From positions 248,001-312,000 of the forward strand of contig JAAFJA010000002.1 of assembly GCA_013298765.1 (NCBI GenBank): a stretch of DNA of 64,000 nucleotides, read 5' to 3'. The DNA comes from Betaproteobacteria bacterium (GTDB lineage Bacteria; Pseudomonadota; Gammaproteobacteria; Burkholderiales; Casimicrobiaceae). Below are positions 52,020 to 61,101 of this stretch, piece after piece (the stretch's first letter is position 1; each line of letters opens with the position of its first letter). Under the pieces are notes generated by a model. The model was not told where the DNA came from. It saw only the letters and a list, made by a program, of their open reading frames with translations, and made no database searches. Both the position numbers and the translations under genes were made by a program.

Positions 52020-52229
52020 TCCCTACCCAATCCCGTGTTGCGTCGGCCTGCGGCGGAAAATGCCTCCGAAAAGCCGACTGCTCATTGTCCTTATTTTAAG
52101 AATCTAGCACAACAAATTGTGCCAACTCATTCAAAACTCACGAAAAAACAAGGTAATCGAAGACAAAAACATCGCCTGCAACAGCCCGCCCAGCCAATCT
52201 GTGATGCCGCTCACACCGAACGAAGGGCA

Positions 52230-55200
52230 TCAGCGAGTAAGCTCGGCCCAGCGCTTCTCTAGTCGCTTCGCGGAAACGGGAAATGGCGTTTTGAGCTCCT
52301 GCGCGAAGAGCGAGACGTTTAGCTCCTCAATCAACCAACGAAAATCTCGTAAGTCGCCTGACGCCTCGACACCGAGCCGATCCATCTCCGCGCGCCATTG
52401 CTGCCAAAACGCAACCAATAACGGGGCATGGCGAACCTCCCGCTCGGGCATTTCACTGAATTTCGCGAGGCGGCGTGCCAGTGCGCGCAGGAATCGCGGA
52501 ATGTACTGAAGTTGTGCCCACGGCGTAAGCAACATGAATCCTGGGTATAAAAGCCGCTCACGCCATTGTTGAAGCACCACGATAACCTGCTTTGCACGCG
52601 GTCCGGCCCGATGCAAATCAGCCTGCAGCGCAGCGTAGGCCTCGCCAATGGACACCAGCGCGCGCCCAAGTGCATCGGCAACGACCGGTATTCGCTGTTT
52701 CGCCCGCCCAACTTGATCGCGAAACGATTTCTCATCGCGCGGAAGCTCGTCGTCGCCGATGAACGCACGATCCAGTAAGCAGGCAATGAAATCTTGCAGC
52801 AACGCATCGGTGGCAATCGCGGTCTTCAGCTGCAATGCGACCTGATTGAAGCTGGCAGGGCCTTTTTCCCAGTTTCTCAGTTGTGCCTTAAGCTCGAAGC
52901 TCATCAAACGGACAACACCTTTTCTATGCGCCGCCCTGGCCTCTTCTTCCGTTTCAAAAAGTTTGACAGATACGCTAGCGCCTTCATCCACGCACGCCGG
53001 ATACGCTGAAAGATTTCTCCCCGCGCGCTTCACGGCGATGGAATCGGGCAATGTTCCCAGCGTCCAACTCGTAATCCCGGTCCTTTCAATTTCAGAGGTT
53101 GCCCCACCCGCTGCGCCCTGAAACGCCATGCGCGCGGCTTGACCGAGCTCTTTTTGCAAGAGCACTAGGTCGCGCCCCATCGCGACCTCGTTACCCTCGC
53201 CATCCATCACGCGAAAATTGATTGTGAGGTGCGCGGGCATCTCAACTCTCTCAAATGTGCTCGACGGCAACCTGAGGGAGAGGAAATCGCGAAGGAAATC
53301 AAGTATTGCGGCATCTAGCGGCTTCTCGCGTGGGGTTGCGAGCTCGAGAAATGCGGTCACAGTGTCGGGGATCGGCTGTACTCGACCACGCTCCGCCTTC
53401 GGCAGTGCTTTGAGCAAAACGGCAATCTTTTCGCGCCACAACCCGGGCACGAGCCAGCTCGCAAATCGATCCTCAATTGCATTGAGCAGCGGCAACGGGA
53501 CCCGGGCGGTGATCCCGTCCATGACGTGTCCTGGCTCGAACCGATAACTTAACGGGACCTCAAAGTCTCCGAGCTTGAGCATTTTCGGAAACTGCGCTTC
53601 CGTGACGGCCTCTGCGCCATGACGCATGAGCATTTCGCGAGTAAAGTGAGCGACTCTGGCATTTTCAGCCGCCTTGTCCCATTGTTCTAGGTCTTTGCGC
53701 GTTGAAACTGTATCCGGAACGTGTGCTTTGTAAAACGCAGCAAGCGTTTCTTCGCTCACCAGCACGTCGTTGCGCCGCGCTTTGTCTTCCAGCAGCTGAA
53801 CTTCTTTGATGAGCCGCTGGTTGTGTTGATAGAAAGACGCGCTCGTCTCTACCTCTCCCATGGCGAGCGCTGCGCAAAAAATTTCGTGCGCCTCGATTGG
53901 TGCGATCCGCGAGTAGTTAACTCGGCGACGCGGCATCAAGGTAAGCCCGTACAGCGAAACGCGCTCACTCGCCACGACTTGCCCCGACGCGTTATCCCAC
54001 TTTGGCTCAAAATAATTTTTGGTTACTACATCGCCTGCGGCTGACTCGATCCAATCGGGTTCAATCTTTGCGAGTGTGCGGGCATACAGTCTCGAAGTTT
54101 CGGCAAGCTCAGCCGCAACAAGCCACTTCAAGCCCTTTCGGTCGACGCCCGAACCGGGGAACGGATGAAACTTGATGCCTCGGGTACCAAGATAGAAATC
54201 GCCTTCGTCACTTTTCACGCCAACGTTGCCCAACAAACCGGGCAATAGCGCGCGATGAAAATTCTCGAATGGCGGCTCTTTTGAGAGCGCCGTTTCAACG
54301 TTCCAGCTCAGCTCTCGAAGCGTCTCCCTCAGCTGTGAATGCAGGTCGCGCCATTCGCGCAATCGGAGCCAGTTCAAAAACTTTTCGCGGCACGCCTGAA
54401 CTTGCTTCCGATGCCCACCCTCTTCGCGAAGCTCATCAAAGAATTTCCATACGTTGAGCAGCGAAAGGAAGTCACTTTTCGCGTCTTTAAACCATTGATG
54501 CGCACGATCTGCAGCGTCTTTTGCTTCAAACGGACGCTCGCGAGGATCGGGCACCGAAAGCGCGGCCGCAATCACCAATACCTCTGCGAGCACGTTTAAT
54601 TTTTTCGCTTCGACCAACATGCGCCCGATCCGCGGATCAACGGGGATGCGCGCGAGCTCACGGCCTATTGCCGTGAGCTCGTTCTCGCTGTCGAGCGCAC
54701 CGAGTTCCTGCAACAGCGCTATACCGTCGGCTACAGCTCGGTTGCTCGGCGGCTCGATGAACGGAAAGGTCTGAACCGCGCCAAAACCAAGCGACGACAA
54801 CCGCAAAATCACCCCCGCGAGGGAAGAGCGCAGAATTTCCGGATCGGTGAATTCGGAGCGCGCCTTGAAATCTTCTTCATCGTAAAGCCGAACACAGACC
54901 CCCGGACCCACCCGGCCGCAGCGACCGCTACGCTGGTTTGCGCTAGCTTGCGAAATCTTCTCGATTTGCAGCATCTGCACTTTGTTTTTGACGCTGTAGC
55001 GATTCAGTCGCGCGAGGCCCGTGTCGACGACATAGCGAATACCCGGCACGGTCAGCGAAGTTTCCGCAACGTTGGTGGAAAGCACCACGCGCCTGCCGCT
55101 CGATCCGGAAAAGATCTTTTGTTGATCTTGTACCGATAGCCGCGAAAAGAGCGGCAGGATTTCAGTCCCAGGCTTTAATCGACGCCGCAAGATGTCTTGG

Positions 55201-56111
55201 GTTTCGCGAATCTCACGCTCACCTGGAAGAAAAACAAGCACGTCGCCCGGGCCGCGCAGCCAAAGCTCGTCGATCGCATCAGCAATTGCCTCCTCCATTT
55301 TTTCCTCGTCATCCGCCTCGCTCTGTGTAGAGCGATAGAGAATTTCAACGGGATAGGTACGACCCGAGACGTGAATCAATGGCGCAGGTTTGCCTTCGCG
55401 CGATTGGAAATGCAATGCAAACCGCTCTGCATCGATGGTTGCAGAGGTAATAATGACTTTTAGGTCTGGCCGCTTGGGAAGCAACTCCCGCAGATACCCC
55501 AACAAAAAATCAATGTTGAGAGAACGCTCATGCGCCTCGTCAATGATGATCGTGTCGTAAGCGTTGAGGAATTTATCGGTTTGCGTCTCGGCAAGCAGAA
55601 TGCCATCAGTCATCAGCTTGATGAAACCATCCTGTGCAGCTTTTTCGGTGAACCGAACTTTGTAGCCAACGCTCGCACCCACCTCTTCGCCCAGCTCTTT
55701 TGCGATACGTGTTGCAACGCTACTCGCAGCGATCCGGCGAGGTTGCGTGTGTCCAATCAAACCGAACCTACCTCGGCCAGCGGCGAGCGCGATCTTCGGC
55801 AACTGCGTTGTTTTGCCCGATCCTGTCTCGCCGGTTAGCACAATGACTTGGTTCTTTCGCAGCAAGGACGCTATTTCGTCTGCGCGATCCGAAACTGGGA
55901 GACCTTCGGTATAGGTGATCGCTGGCGAGCGCTCCAGGCGTGCACGAAATCGCTCTTCCGCGCGCGCCACGTCGGCGGCTAGCTGCTCAAGCTTTAGCTG
56001 TTTCGCCCTACGTGAGATTCGCCAGTAATCGGCGAGAAGCATGCCGTCGCGATTGATCGCGCGGTGCGAAACGGGATGCGGAGCTGACACTATCGCCTTA
56101 CGTTGAGCCAA
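52230..56111 (-). CDS. hrpA: ATP-dependent RNA helicase HrpA
   Basis: This is a 1293-residue DEAH-box helicase of the HrpA type. Walker A is GETGSGKT at 94–101 and the DEAH box is at 191–194. 'TSATIDAERF', 'STNVAETSLTVPGI' and 'QRSGRCGRVGPG' follow, then the HA2 and OB-fold regions and the long HrpA-specific C-terminus. The start is taken as TTG at 56111; an ATG at 56042 is a possible alternative. HrpA acts on RNA, including ribosome rescue of stalled translation. Confidence 0.95.
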   Translation of the reverse strand: MAQRKAIVSAPHPVSHRAINRDGMLLADYWRISRRAKQLKLEQLAADVARAEERFRARLERSPAITYTEGLPVSDRADEIASLLRKNQVIVLTGETGSGKTTQLPKIALAAGRGRFGLIGHTQPRRIAASSVATRIAKELGEEVGASVGYKVRFTEKAAQDGFIKLMTDGILLAETQTDKFLNAYDTIIIDEAHERSLNIDFLLGYLRELLPKRPDLKVIITSATIDAERFALHFQSREGKPAPLIHVSGRTYPVEILYRSTQSEADDEEKMEEAIADAIDELWLRGPGDVLVFLPGEREIRETQDILRRRLKPGTEILPLFSRLSVQDQQKIFSGSSGRRVVLSTNVAETSLTVPGIRYVVDTGLARLNRYSVKNKVQMLQIEKISQASANQRSGRCGRVGPGVCVRLYDEEDFKARSEFTDPEILRSSLAGVILRLSSLGFGAVQTFPFIEPPSNRAVADGIALLQELGALDSENELTAIGRELARIPVDPRIGRMLVEAKKLNVLAEVLVIAAALSVPDPRERPFEAKDAADRAHQWFKDAKSDFLSLLNVWKFFDELREEGGHRKQVQACREKFLNWLRLREWRDLHSQLRETLRELSWNVETALSKEPPFENFHRALLPGLLGNVGVKSDEGDFYLGTRGIKFHPFPGSGVDRKGLKWLVAAELAETSRLYARTLAKIEPDWIESAAGDVVTKNYFEPKWDNASGQVVASERVSLYGLTLMPRRRVNYSRIAPIEAHEIFCAALAMGEVETSASFYQHNQRLIKEVQLLEDKARRNDVLVSEETLAAFYKAHVPDTVSTRKDLEQWDKAAENARVAHFTREMLMRHGAEAVTEAQFPKMLKLGDFEVPLSYRFEPGHVMDGITARVPLPLLNAIEDRFASWLVPGLWREKIAVLLKALPKAERGRVQPIPDTVTAFLELATPREKPLDAAILDFLRDFLSLRLPSSTFERVEMPAHLTINFRVMDGEGNEVAMGRDLVLLQKELGQAARMAFQGAAGGATSEIERTGITSWTLGTLPDSIAVKRAGRNLSAYPACVDEGASVSVKLFETEEEARAAHRKGVVRLMSFELKAQLRNWEKGPASFNQVALQLKTAIATDALLQDFIACLLDRAFIGDDELPRDEKSFRDQVGRAKQRIPVVADALGRALVSIGEAYAALQADLHRAGPRAKQVIVVLQQWRERLLYPGFMLLTPWAQLQYIPRFLRALARRLAKFSEMPEREVRHAPLLVAFWQQWRAEMDRLGVEASGDLRDFRWLIEELNVSLFAQELKTPFPVSAKRLEKRWAELTR

Positions 56112-56433
56112 ATCGAAATTGTATGCGCCTCAGTAGTAACTATCTGTTGACAGGCAATATATATTGAGGCGGCACGTTAATTGAACCAGTTATCGATATA
56201 CAACTTTTTCGACTAATAGTCCCGATAAAATATAATTTTAGCGAACTGCTGTAGTTTTGGTTTCCCGTAAAAAAGAGCACACGGGCGCGCAAGAAAAGCG
56301 CCGCTTAAGTCTGCGTGATGCAGCACGCGGCGGGTTGGGATGAGCGAAAGTCCAAGTACGGCGCTGCGATGATTGGGCGTGACTTGTTCAGCTCTACAGG
56401 AGCGCCGCGCGGTGAACGATCAGCGTCATGGCG
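56112..56433. other. AT-rich intergenic region upstream of hrpA
   Basis: This is about 320 bp. The part near 56140–56250 is markedly AT-richer than its surroundings and should hold the hrpA promoter. No complete gene is supported; a plus-strand open frame starting at 56315 has no family features. Confidence 0.4.
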
Positions 56434-56980
56434 TCAGGCCAAAATGTTTGTGCGGTGTCGTTCCAGTCGCTTGCCCATGTCGCGGATTCCCCGTCGTTGC
56501 CAGATGAACGATGAGTGGAGGGTCGGAGGGGCGCGTTTTAACGGCGATATCTCCGCAACCGCATTCGCTTTCCATGCGCCAGCCGCGTGGCCGTACACAG
56601 TCTCGGGCGGCATGCCAATGACATAAACAGTTCTTAGCTCCGCAGCCGCGAGCTCGATATTGACGTCGTTGTAAGGCAATACAGTGACCACTTCGCCGGG
56701 GCGGAGTAAGCTGGGTTCGCAGAGAAACGCAGATCGAGGAAAACGGCGTGTCAGCTCGCGCGTACGCAGCTCAGGCGATCGGAAAAAAACGTCTCAATGT
56801 CGCGTTTAAGCCTCCGGTTTCGTTTGTGGAGTGTGTAAAACTCAAACGAATGTCCGTGGTGCGCGCGGGGCTTACAGTGCGGTTCGCACTTCCGGGCGTA
56901 AATGATTCAGCAAAATTTTTGCCTGCTGTCACGCGCGCAAAGATGCTGACCTGAAAATCGAACTTTGGGCGCGACACCAC
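56434..56980 (-). pseudogene. Possible decayed hypothetical gene with a frameshift at an A7 run
   Basis: Two minus-strand frames abut at a run of seven A (56783–56789). The upstream frame reads '…GGLNATLRRFF' and stops at 56771. The other frame continues 'RSPELRTRELTRR…VLPYNDVNIELAAAELRTVYVIG' to 56434. One fewer A joins them. Possible GTG starts are at 56977 and 56980. Codon choice in both halves resembles neighbouring genes, but no family was recognised. Long open frames by chance are common in this GC-rich DNA, so this is tentative. Confidence 0.25.
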
Positions 56981-57120
56981 AGCTTCGAACGAGCCTCGCT
57001 CAACTAATCGCAGATACCGAACTCTCCGGGGCTGGTCTTTTTTCCCCACCCTCGCGCTTGCGAGCGAAGAACTCTGAAACTGACGATACCCGTTTTCCTC
57101 TGCCCCACACACGCATCCTC

Positions 57121-58581
57121 ATGAAAATCATCTTCTCCGTCGTGGTCGCGCTCGTTATGTTGGCGAGCGGGCCGGCAATGGCAGCGCCGACGATTAACTA
57201 CTCGCCGTTCGTATTGACCGCGCAAACCACTGATCGCGTGTTGTCGGTCTCGCTAAGTGATGGTCTCGGCGTGGCGACCGGCGGACTCGCGCCGCGTATC
57301 TATTTCCGTAAAAACGCGAATGCACTCTTTTCACGAGCGTGCACGCTTGTGAGCGGGACGGTTAACAGCGGCGGATGGAACTGCAGCATCAACAACGCCG
57401 ATTTAGGTGGCGTGGCAATCAATGATGTCGTTAGCTACTTTGTCGTCGCACAAGACACAGCGGGCGCCGTCGCTTCGAATCCAGCGGGCGTGGTCGCGAC
57501 GAACGTGAACTCGGTGTCGAGCCCTCCGCCATCGCTGTCGAGCTACACAATTGTCGCGGCAGTGCCGAGTACAGTAAACGTAGGCCCGGGAGAAGCGATC
57601 ACGTCGCTCACCAACGCGGGCGGGCTGTTTGCGCTGATTAACAGCGGCGTTGTGACGAGCAACGTCACCGTCAACATCACCGGTAATCTGACGAGCGAAC
57701 TGGGCACCCATGCGCTCAATCAATGGGCTGAGGAAGGCGCGGGCAGCTATACGCTTCTAATTCGCCCGAGTGGCGGGGCGCGCACAATTACCGGCAGCAA
57801 CTCGAGCGCATTGATCCGCCTGAACGGCGCGGATCGCGTCACCCTTGATGGCTCTACGAGTGGCGCAACGGCGACCGGTATCGGTGGTAACGCCGCGTTG
57901 CGTGAGCTGACGATACAAAACACGAACGCGGGCACCAATTCTGCGGTTATCGCTTTGCAAAGCGATGTCGGGGGGGCGCAGAACAATAGGTTGAGAAATC
58001 TAAACGTGCTAGGCCAAGACCCAACCACAACGTTAATCGGAATCGCGCTGGGCGGTGCCACGCCTGGCACAGCAGGCACCAACAATCATTTCAATCGGAT
58101 CGAAAACTGCAGCGTGCGGCGCGCGAGATTCGGGATTTATTCTGCCGGGTCAAACGCGACTCTAAACCTAAGCGCAGTGATCACCATGAATGATCTGTCT
58201 GCAACTGGCGCAGAACGCATACGGCGGGTTGGCATCTTGGTTTTTGCTGACAATGGCCTACAGGTCACACAGAACAGCGTGGGGGGGATCGACACAAACG
58301 AAAACGCTGATGCCATCGGGATCGGGCTCGGTATTCAGGAAGTGAACACGAGCGTCGCGACTTCCGCCAGCCCAGTAATCGAGGCGCTAGTATCGATGAA
58401 CCGCATAAACGGCATCCTCAACCAGAACACTGCGGGGTATTCAGCGGCGGGGATCGCAGTATCGGGGCGCGATGGCGGTGTCATTCGAATACAGAACAAC
58501 ATGGTTTCGGGCGTCTCCTCGCAAGCCACTACAACATGGTTTCGGGCGTCTCCTCGCAAGCCACTACTCCCGATCTGGTAG
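57121..58581 (+). CDS. N-terminal fragment of a secreted parallel beta-helix protein (frameshifted)
   Basis: This is a 486-residue fragment. ATG at 57121 gives a signal peptide ending near 'GPAMA'. After about residue 150 the sequence has the repetitive Asn/Gly/Val pattern of right-handed parallel beta-helices ('VTLDGS', 'LRELTIQNTNAGTNSAVIAL', 'NNHFNRIENCSVRRARFGIYS'). The last 15 residues after 'NNMVSGVSSQATT' are out-of-frame sequence caused by a 35-bp tandem duplication, ending at a TAG at 58579. The real protein continues in the following fragment (58536–60758). Confidence 0.85.
   Translation: MKIIFSVVVALVMLASGPAMAAPTINYSPFVLTAQTTDRVLSVSLSDGLGVATGGLAPRIYFRKNANALFSRACTLVSGTVNSGGWNCSINNADLGGVAINDVVSYFVVAQDTAGAVASNPAGVVATNVNSVSSPPPSLSSYTIVAAVPSTVNVGPGEAITSLTNAGGLFALINSGVVTSNVTVNITGNLTSELGTHALNQWAEEGAGSYTLLIRPSGGARTITGSNSSALIRLNGADRVTLDGSTSGATATGIGGNAALRELTIQNTNAGTNSAVIALQSDVGGAQNNRLRNLNVLGQDPTTTLIGIALGGATPGTAGTNNHFNRIENCSVRRARFGIYSAGSNATLNLSAVITMNDLSATGAERIRRVGILVFADNGLQVTQNSVGGIDTNENADAIGIGLGIQEVNTSVATSASPVIEALVSMNRINGILNQNTAGYSAAGIAVSGRDGGVIRIQNNMVSGVSSQATTTWFRASPRKPLLPIW
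58496..58567. repeat. Perfect 35-bp tandem duplication causing a frameshift
   Basis: Positions 58496–58532 are identical to 58531–58567, so a 35-bp unit is present in about 2.06 copies. 35 is not a multiple of three, so the reading frame is changed. Removing one unit joins the two flanking open frames into one of 1200 codons plus stop. Confidence 0.95.
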
Positions 58582-60758
58582 CGGGCATTTTCACTGCCGG
58601 CGTACCGCTCTCCTTCACCGCGCTATCTTTCAATTCGGTTTCAATGACCGGGGAGCGCGGCACCGTCGCCACGCAGTCTCCGAGCTACGCCGTGGCCATC
58701 ACCGGTACAAATCCGTTGGTTGAGCTGAAAAATAATGTCTTTCACACCACTCAAACGAGCGGCGGTGGCACGAACGCCAAAAGCTACGCGATCGGCACGG
58801 TCAGCACATTTCCTAACCTTAGTAATCTCAACAGCAACCACAACGCTTATTTCAGTAGTGGTGCGAATGCGGGCCATTTTCGTAGCGGATCGCTCGGGAC
58901 GGGTGCGGGGTCTGACTTTGCCACCCTAGCGGCGTGGCGCGGAGTGGTTCCCGGTGACGCCAATTCGATTCAGATCGATCCGCTGTTCGTCTCCACCTCG
59001 GATCTTCATTTGCAGCCGACGAGCCCGCTAATCGGAGCCGGAACGCCGGTGCCAGGGATCACACTTGATTTTGACGGCCAAACGCGCTCCATCACAGCGC
59101 CTACCATCGGCGCCGACGAACTCGTCGTCGCAGCAGACTTGCAAATCAGCAAAACCAACGGCGTAACGATCGTCGCTGCGGGAGGAAGCACCACATACAC
59201 CATCGTAGCCAGCAATTCGGGGCCAAGCAGCGTGATTGGCGCGACCGTTGCGGATACCTTTCCCGCAAGTCTCACATGCACTTGGGTTTGCTCGGGTGCC
59301 GGCGGAGGTACGTGCACTGCTGATGGCACGGGAAACATCAATAACCTCGTCAACCTGCCCGTCGGCGCTAGCGTGACCTACACCGTGACCTGCGCAATCT
59401 CGCCGTTTGCAACCGGTACGCTGTCAAACACCGCCACAGTGAGCAGCACCGTTGCTGATCCCGTATCCAGCAACAACAGCGCCACCGATGCTGACACTAT
59501 CACCCCTCTCACCTATGTGATTACCGCTGCGGCCAACCCTCTCGCAGGCGGCAGCGTGACGTGCGTACCCAACCCAGTCAATCACGGCTCGAATAGCACT
59601 TGTACGCAAACGCCCAATCCCGGCGCCACGTTCACCGGATGGTCTGGCGCGTGTTCAGGTACAGGTGCGTGCGTGATCAGCGGCGTCGTTGCCAATCAAT
59701 CGGTCACCGCAAACTACGCACAAACAACCTACACCATTACAACCGCTGCAAATCCTGTCGGCGGCGGTATGGTTAGCTGTTCGCCCAACCCGGTCGCGCA
59801 AGGTAACAACAGCAATTGCAGTCAAACACCCAACGTGGGTTTCACTTTCACAGGCTGGTCAGGCGCGTGTACAGGAACAGGCGCGTGCAATTTGATCAAC
59901 GTGACGTCTAACCAGACGGTGACCGCGAATTACGCAGTGAGCACCTACACGATCACAACCAGCGCGAACCCTGCGCCGGGCGGGAGCGTGACGTGCGCGC
60001 CGAACCCAGTCAGCCACGGCTCGAACACGACCTGCACGCAAACGCCAAATCCCGGCGCAACGTTCACCGGCTGGTCCGGCGCTTGTACAGGCACGGGCGC
60101 TTGCACTATTGCGAATGTGACATCAAATCAATCCGTCGTGGCAAATTACAGCCAAAACACGTACCCGATTACGTCGAACGCGATCCCAGCTATGGGCGGC
60201 AGTGTGAATTGCACGCCGAATCCTGCCGTCAACGGCGGAACGACGGTTTGTACCGCGGTACCCGCGAACGGTTTCGGTGTGTTCAATTGGTTTAGCCCCT
60301 GCGGCGGAACTGCGAGCGGTGCTGGTGGCGTGAATTTCACCGTCACCTCAATCACTTCGGCGTGTTCGGTGACCGTGTACTTCGCAACGCCTGCGCTCAA
60401 TATCGATAACAGTACCGGCACCACATACGACTCTGCCACTGACGGCGCGCTTCTTCTCCGCTATCTGCTGGGCTACCGCGGCAATCGCCTCACTGGTGGC
60501 GCTCTCGGTGAAGGCTCGTCGCTGCGCGATGCAACCGCCATTGAAGCTTACTTGGCTGCCAGACTGGCTTTGTTTGACGTCGACGGCGACGGTGAAACTC
60601 GGGCGCTTACTGACGGGCTCATGATCTTGCGCCGCTTGCTCAACCCATCAGCCCCACTCAACAATGCGGCGGCGATGAGTTCGATCACAAACAACGCGAA
60701 ACAGGGGACGCGATCAGATGCTCAGGTGGTGAACACCATTGATGCACTGAAGCCGTAG
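58536..60758 (+). CDS. C-terminal fragment: beta-helix end, DUF11, B-repeats, dockerin-like domain
   Basis: This is a 740-residue fragment in the restored frame of the preceding gene. The start ATG at 58536 is the duplicated copy and has no proper ribosome site or signal peptide. The order is: end of the beta-helix to about residue 195; a DUF11 domain (about 200–325, 'ADLQISKTNG…NTATVSS'); three 72-residue Cys-containing repeats (TYxITxxANP…FTGWSGACTGTGAC…NYA) plus a diverged fourth; and a C-terminal dockerin-like segment with the calcium loop DVDGDGETR followed by 'LTDGLMILRRLL'. It looks like a large secreted or cell-surface adhesin-like protein. Confidence 0.85.
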   Translation: MVSGVSSQATTPDLVAGIFTAGVPLSFTALSFNSVSMTGERGTVATQSPSYAVAITGTNPLVELKNNVFHTTQTSGGGTNAKSYAIGTVSTFPNLSNLNSNHNAYFSSGANAGHFRSGSLGTGAGSDFATLAAWRGVVPGDANSIQIDPLFVSTSDLHLQPTSPLIGAGTPVPGITLDFDGQTRSITAPTIGADELVVAADLQISKTNGVTIVAAGGSTTYTIVASNSGPSSVIGATVADTFPASLTCTWVCSGAGGGTCTADGTGNINNLVNLPVGASVTYTVTCAISPFATGTLSNTATVSSTVADPVSSNNSATDADTITPLTYVITAAANPLAGGSVTCVPNPVNHGSNSTCTQTPNPGATFTGWSGACSGTGACVISGVVANQSVTANYAQTTYTITTAANPVGGGMVSCSPNPVAQGNNSNCSQTPNVGFTFTGWSGACTGTGACNLINVTSNQTVTANYAVSTYTITTSANPAPGGSVTCAPNPVSHGSNTTCTQTPNPGATFTGWSGACTGTGACTIANVTSNQSVVANYSQNTYPITSNAIPAMGGSVNCTPNPAVNGGTTVCTAVPANGFGVFNWFSPCGGTASGAGGVNFTVTSITSACSVTVYFATPALNIDNSTGTTYDSATDGALLLRYLLGYRGNRLTGGALGEGSSLRDATAIEAYLAARLALFDVDGDGETRALTDGLMILRRLLNPSAPLNNAAAMSSITNNAKQGTRSDAQVVNTIDALKP
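59511..60393 (+). repeat. Four 216-bp B-type repeats
   Basis: Repeat starts lie at 59511, 59727, 59943 and 60159, an exact 216-bp (72-codon) period. Units 1–3 are close copies, with paired cysteines in 'C-x-PNP' and 'WSGAC-x-GTGAC'. Unit 4 keeps the spacing but has diverged. They resemble the divergent InlB B-repeat/bacterial repeat family. In-frame repeats of this type can expand or contract. Confidence 0.9.
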
Positions 60759-60885
60759 TACAAGATCGATTCACCCAAGTACCCCGCGAGCACGACAAGC
60801 TCAGCGCGCTTGGCGCGCGCGGAAGCGAAATCGGCGTGCCGTGTGAGATTATAAAAAACGCCCTAGCTCGCCAATTTAATAAAGC

Positions 60886-60907
60886 TAAACGAGATTAATC
60901 TCGTTTA
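60886..60907. promoter_or_regulatory. 22-bp perfect palindrome upstream of the peptide-binding protein gene
   Basis: Two halves of 11 bp (TAAACGAGATT and its exact complement) meet without a spacer. It lies about 195 bp before the ATG at 61102. A 12-bp palindrome, ATCTACGTAGAT, is at 60963–60974. Both could be operators; the first could also be a terminator-like hairpin for the preceding gene. Otherwise the gap 60759–61101 contains no supported gene. Confidence 0.4.
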
Positions 60908-61101
60908 CGACTTCCACGCTTTTTGTTTTCTAGCCCTTATTGGGAAGCGTCTATTAAATTCTATCTACGTAGATGGGCATCGCTGGAAGCCCCGCCGCTA
61001 GAGGCATCTAAATACGTTCGGTGGTTCGGGTGTTTCCCTGCATGCGTAGGAACGGAAGTGGCTAAACTCAGTGAGTCTTTATTACTTACAGACAACAACA
61101 C

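Noticed and set aside
56315-56626. 103-codon plus-strand open frame
   Set aside because: The product is Arg/Ser-rich and family-less, and the opposite strand shows better codon use in the same stretch.
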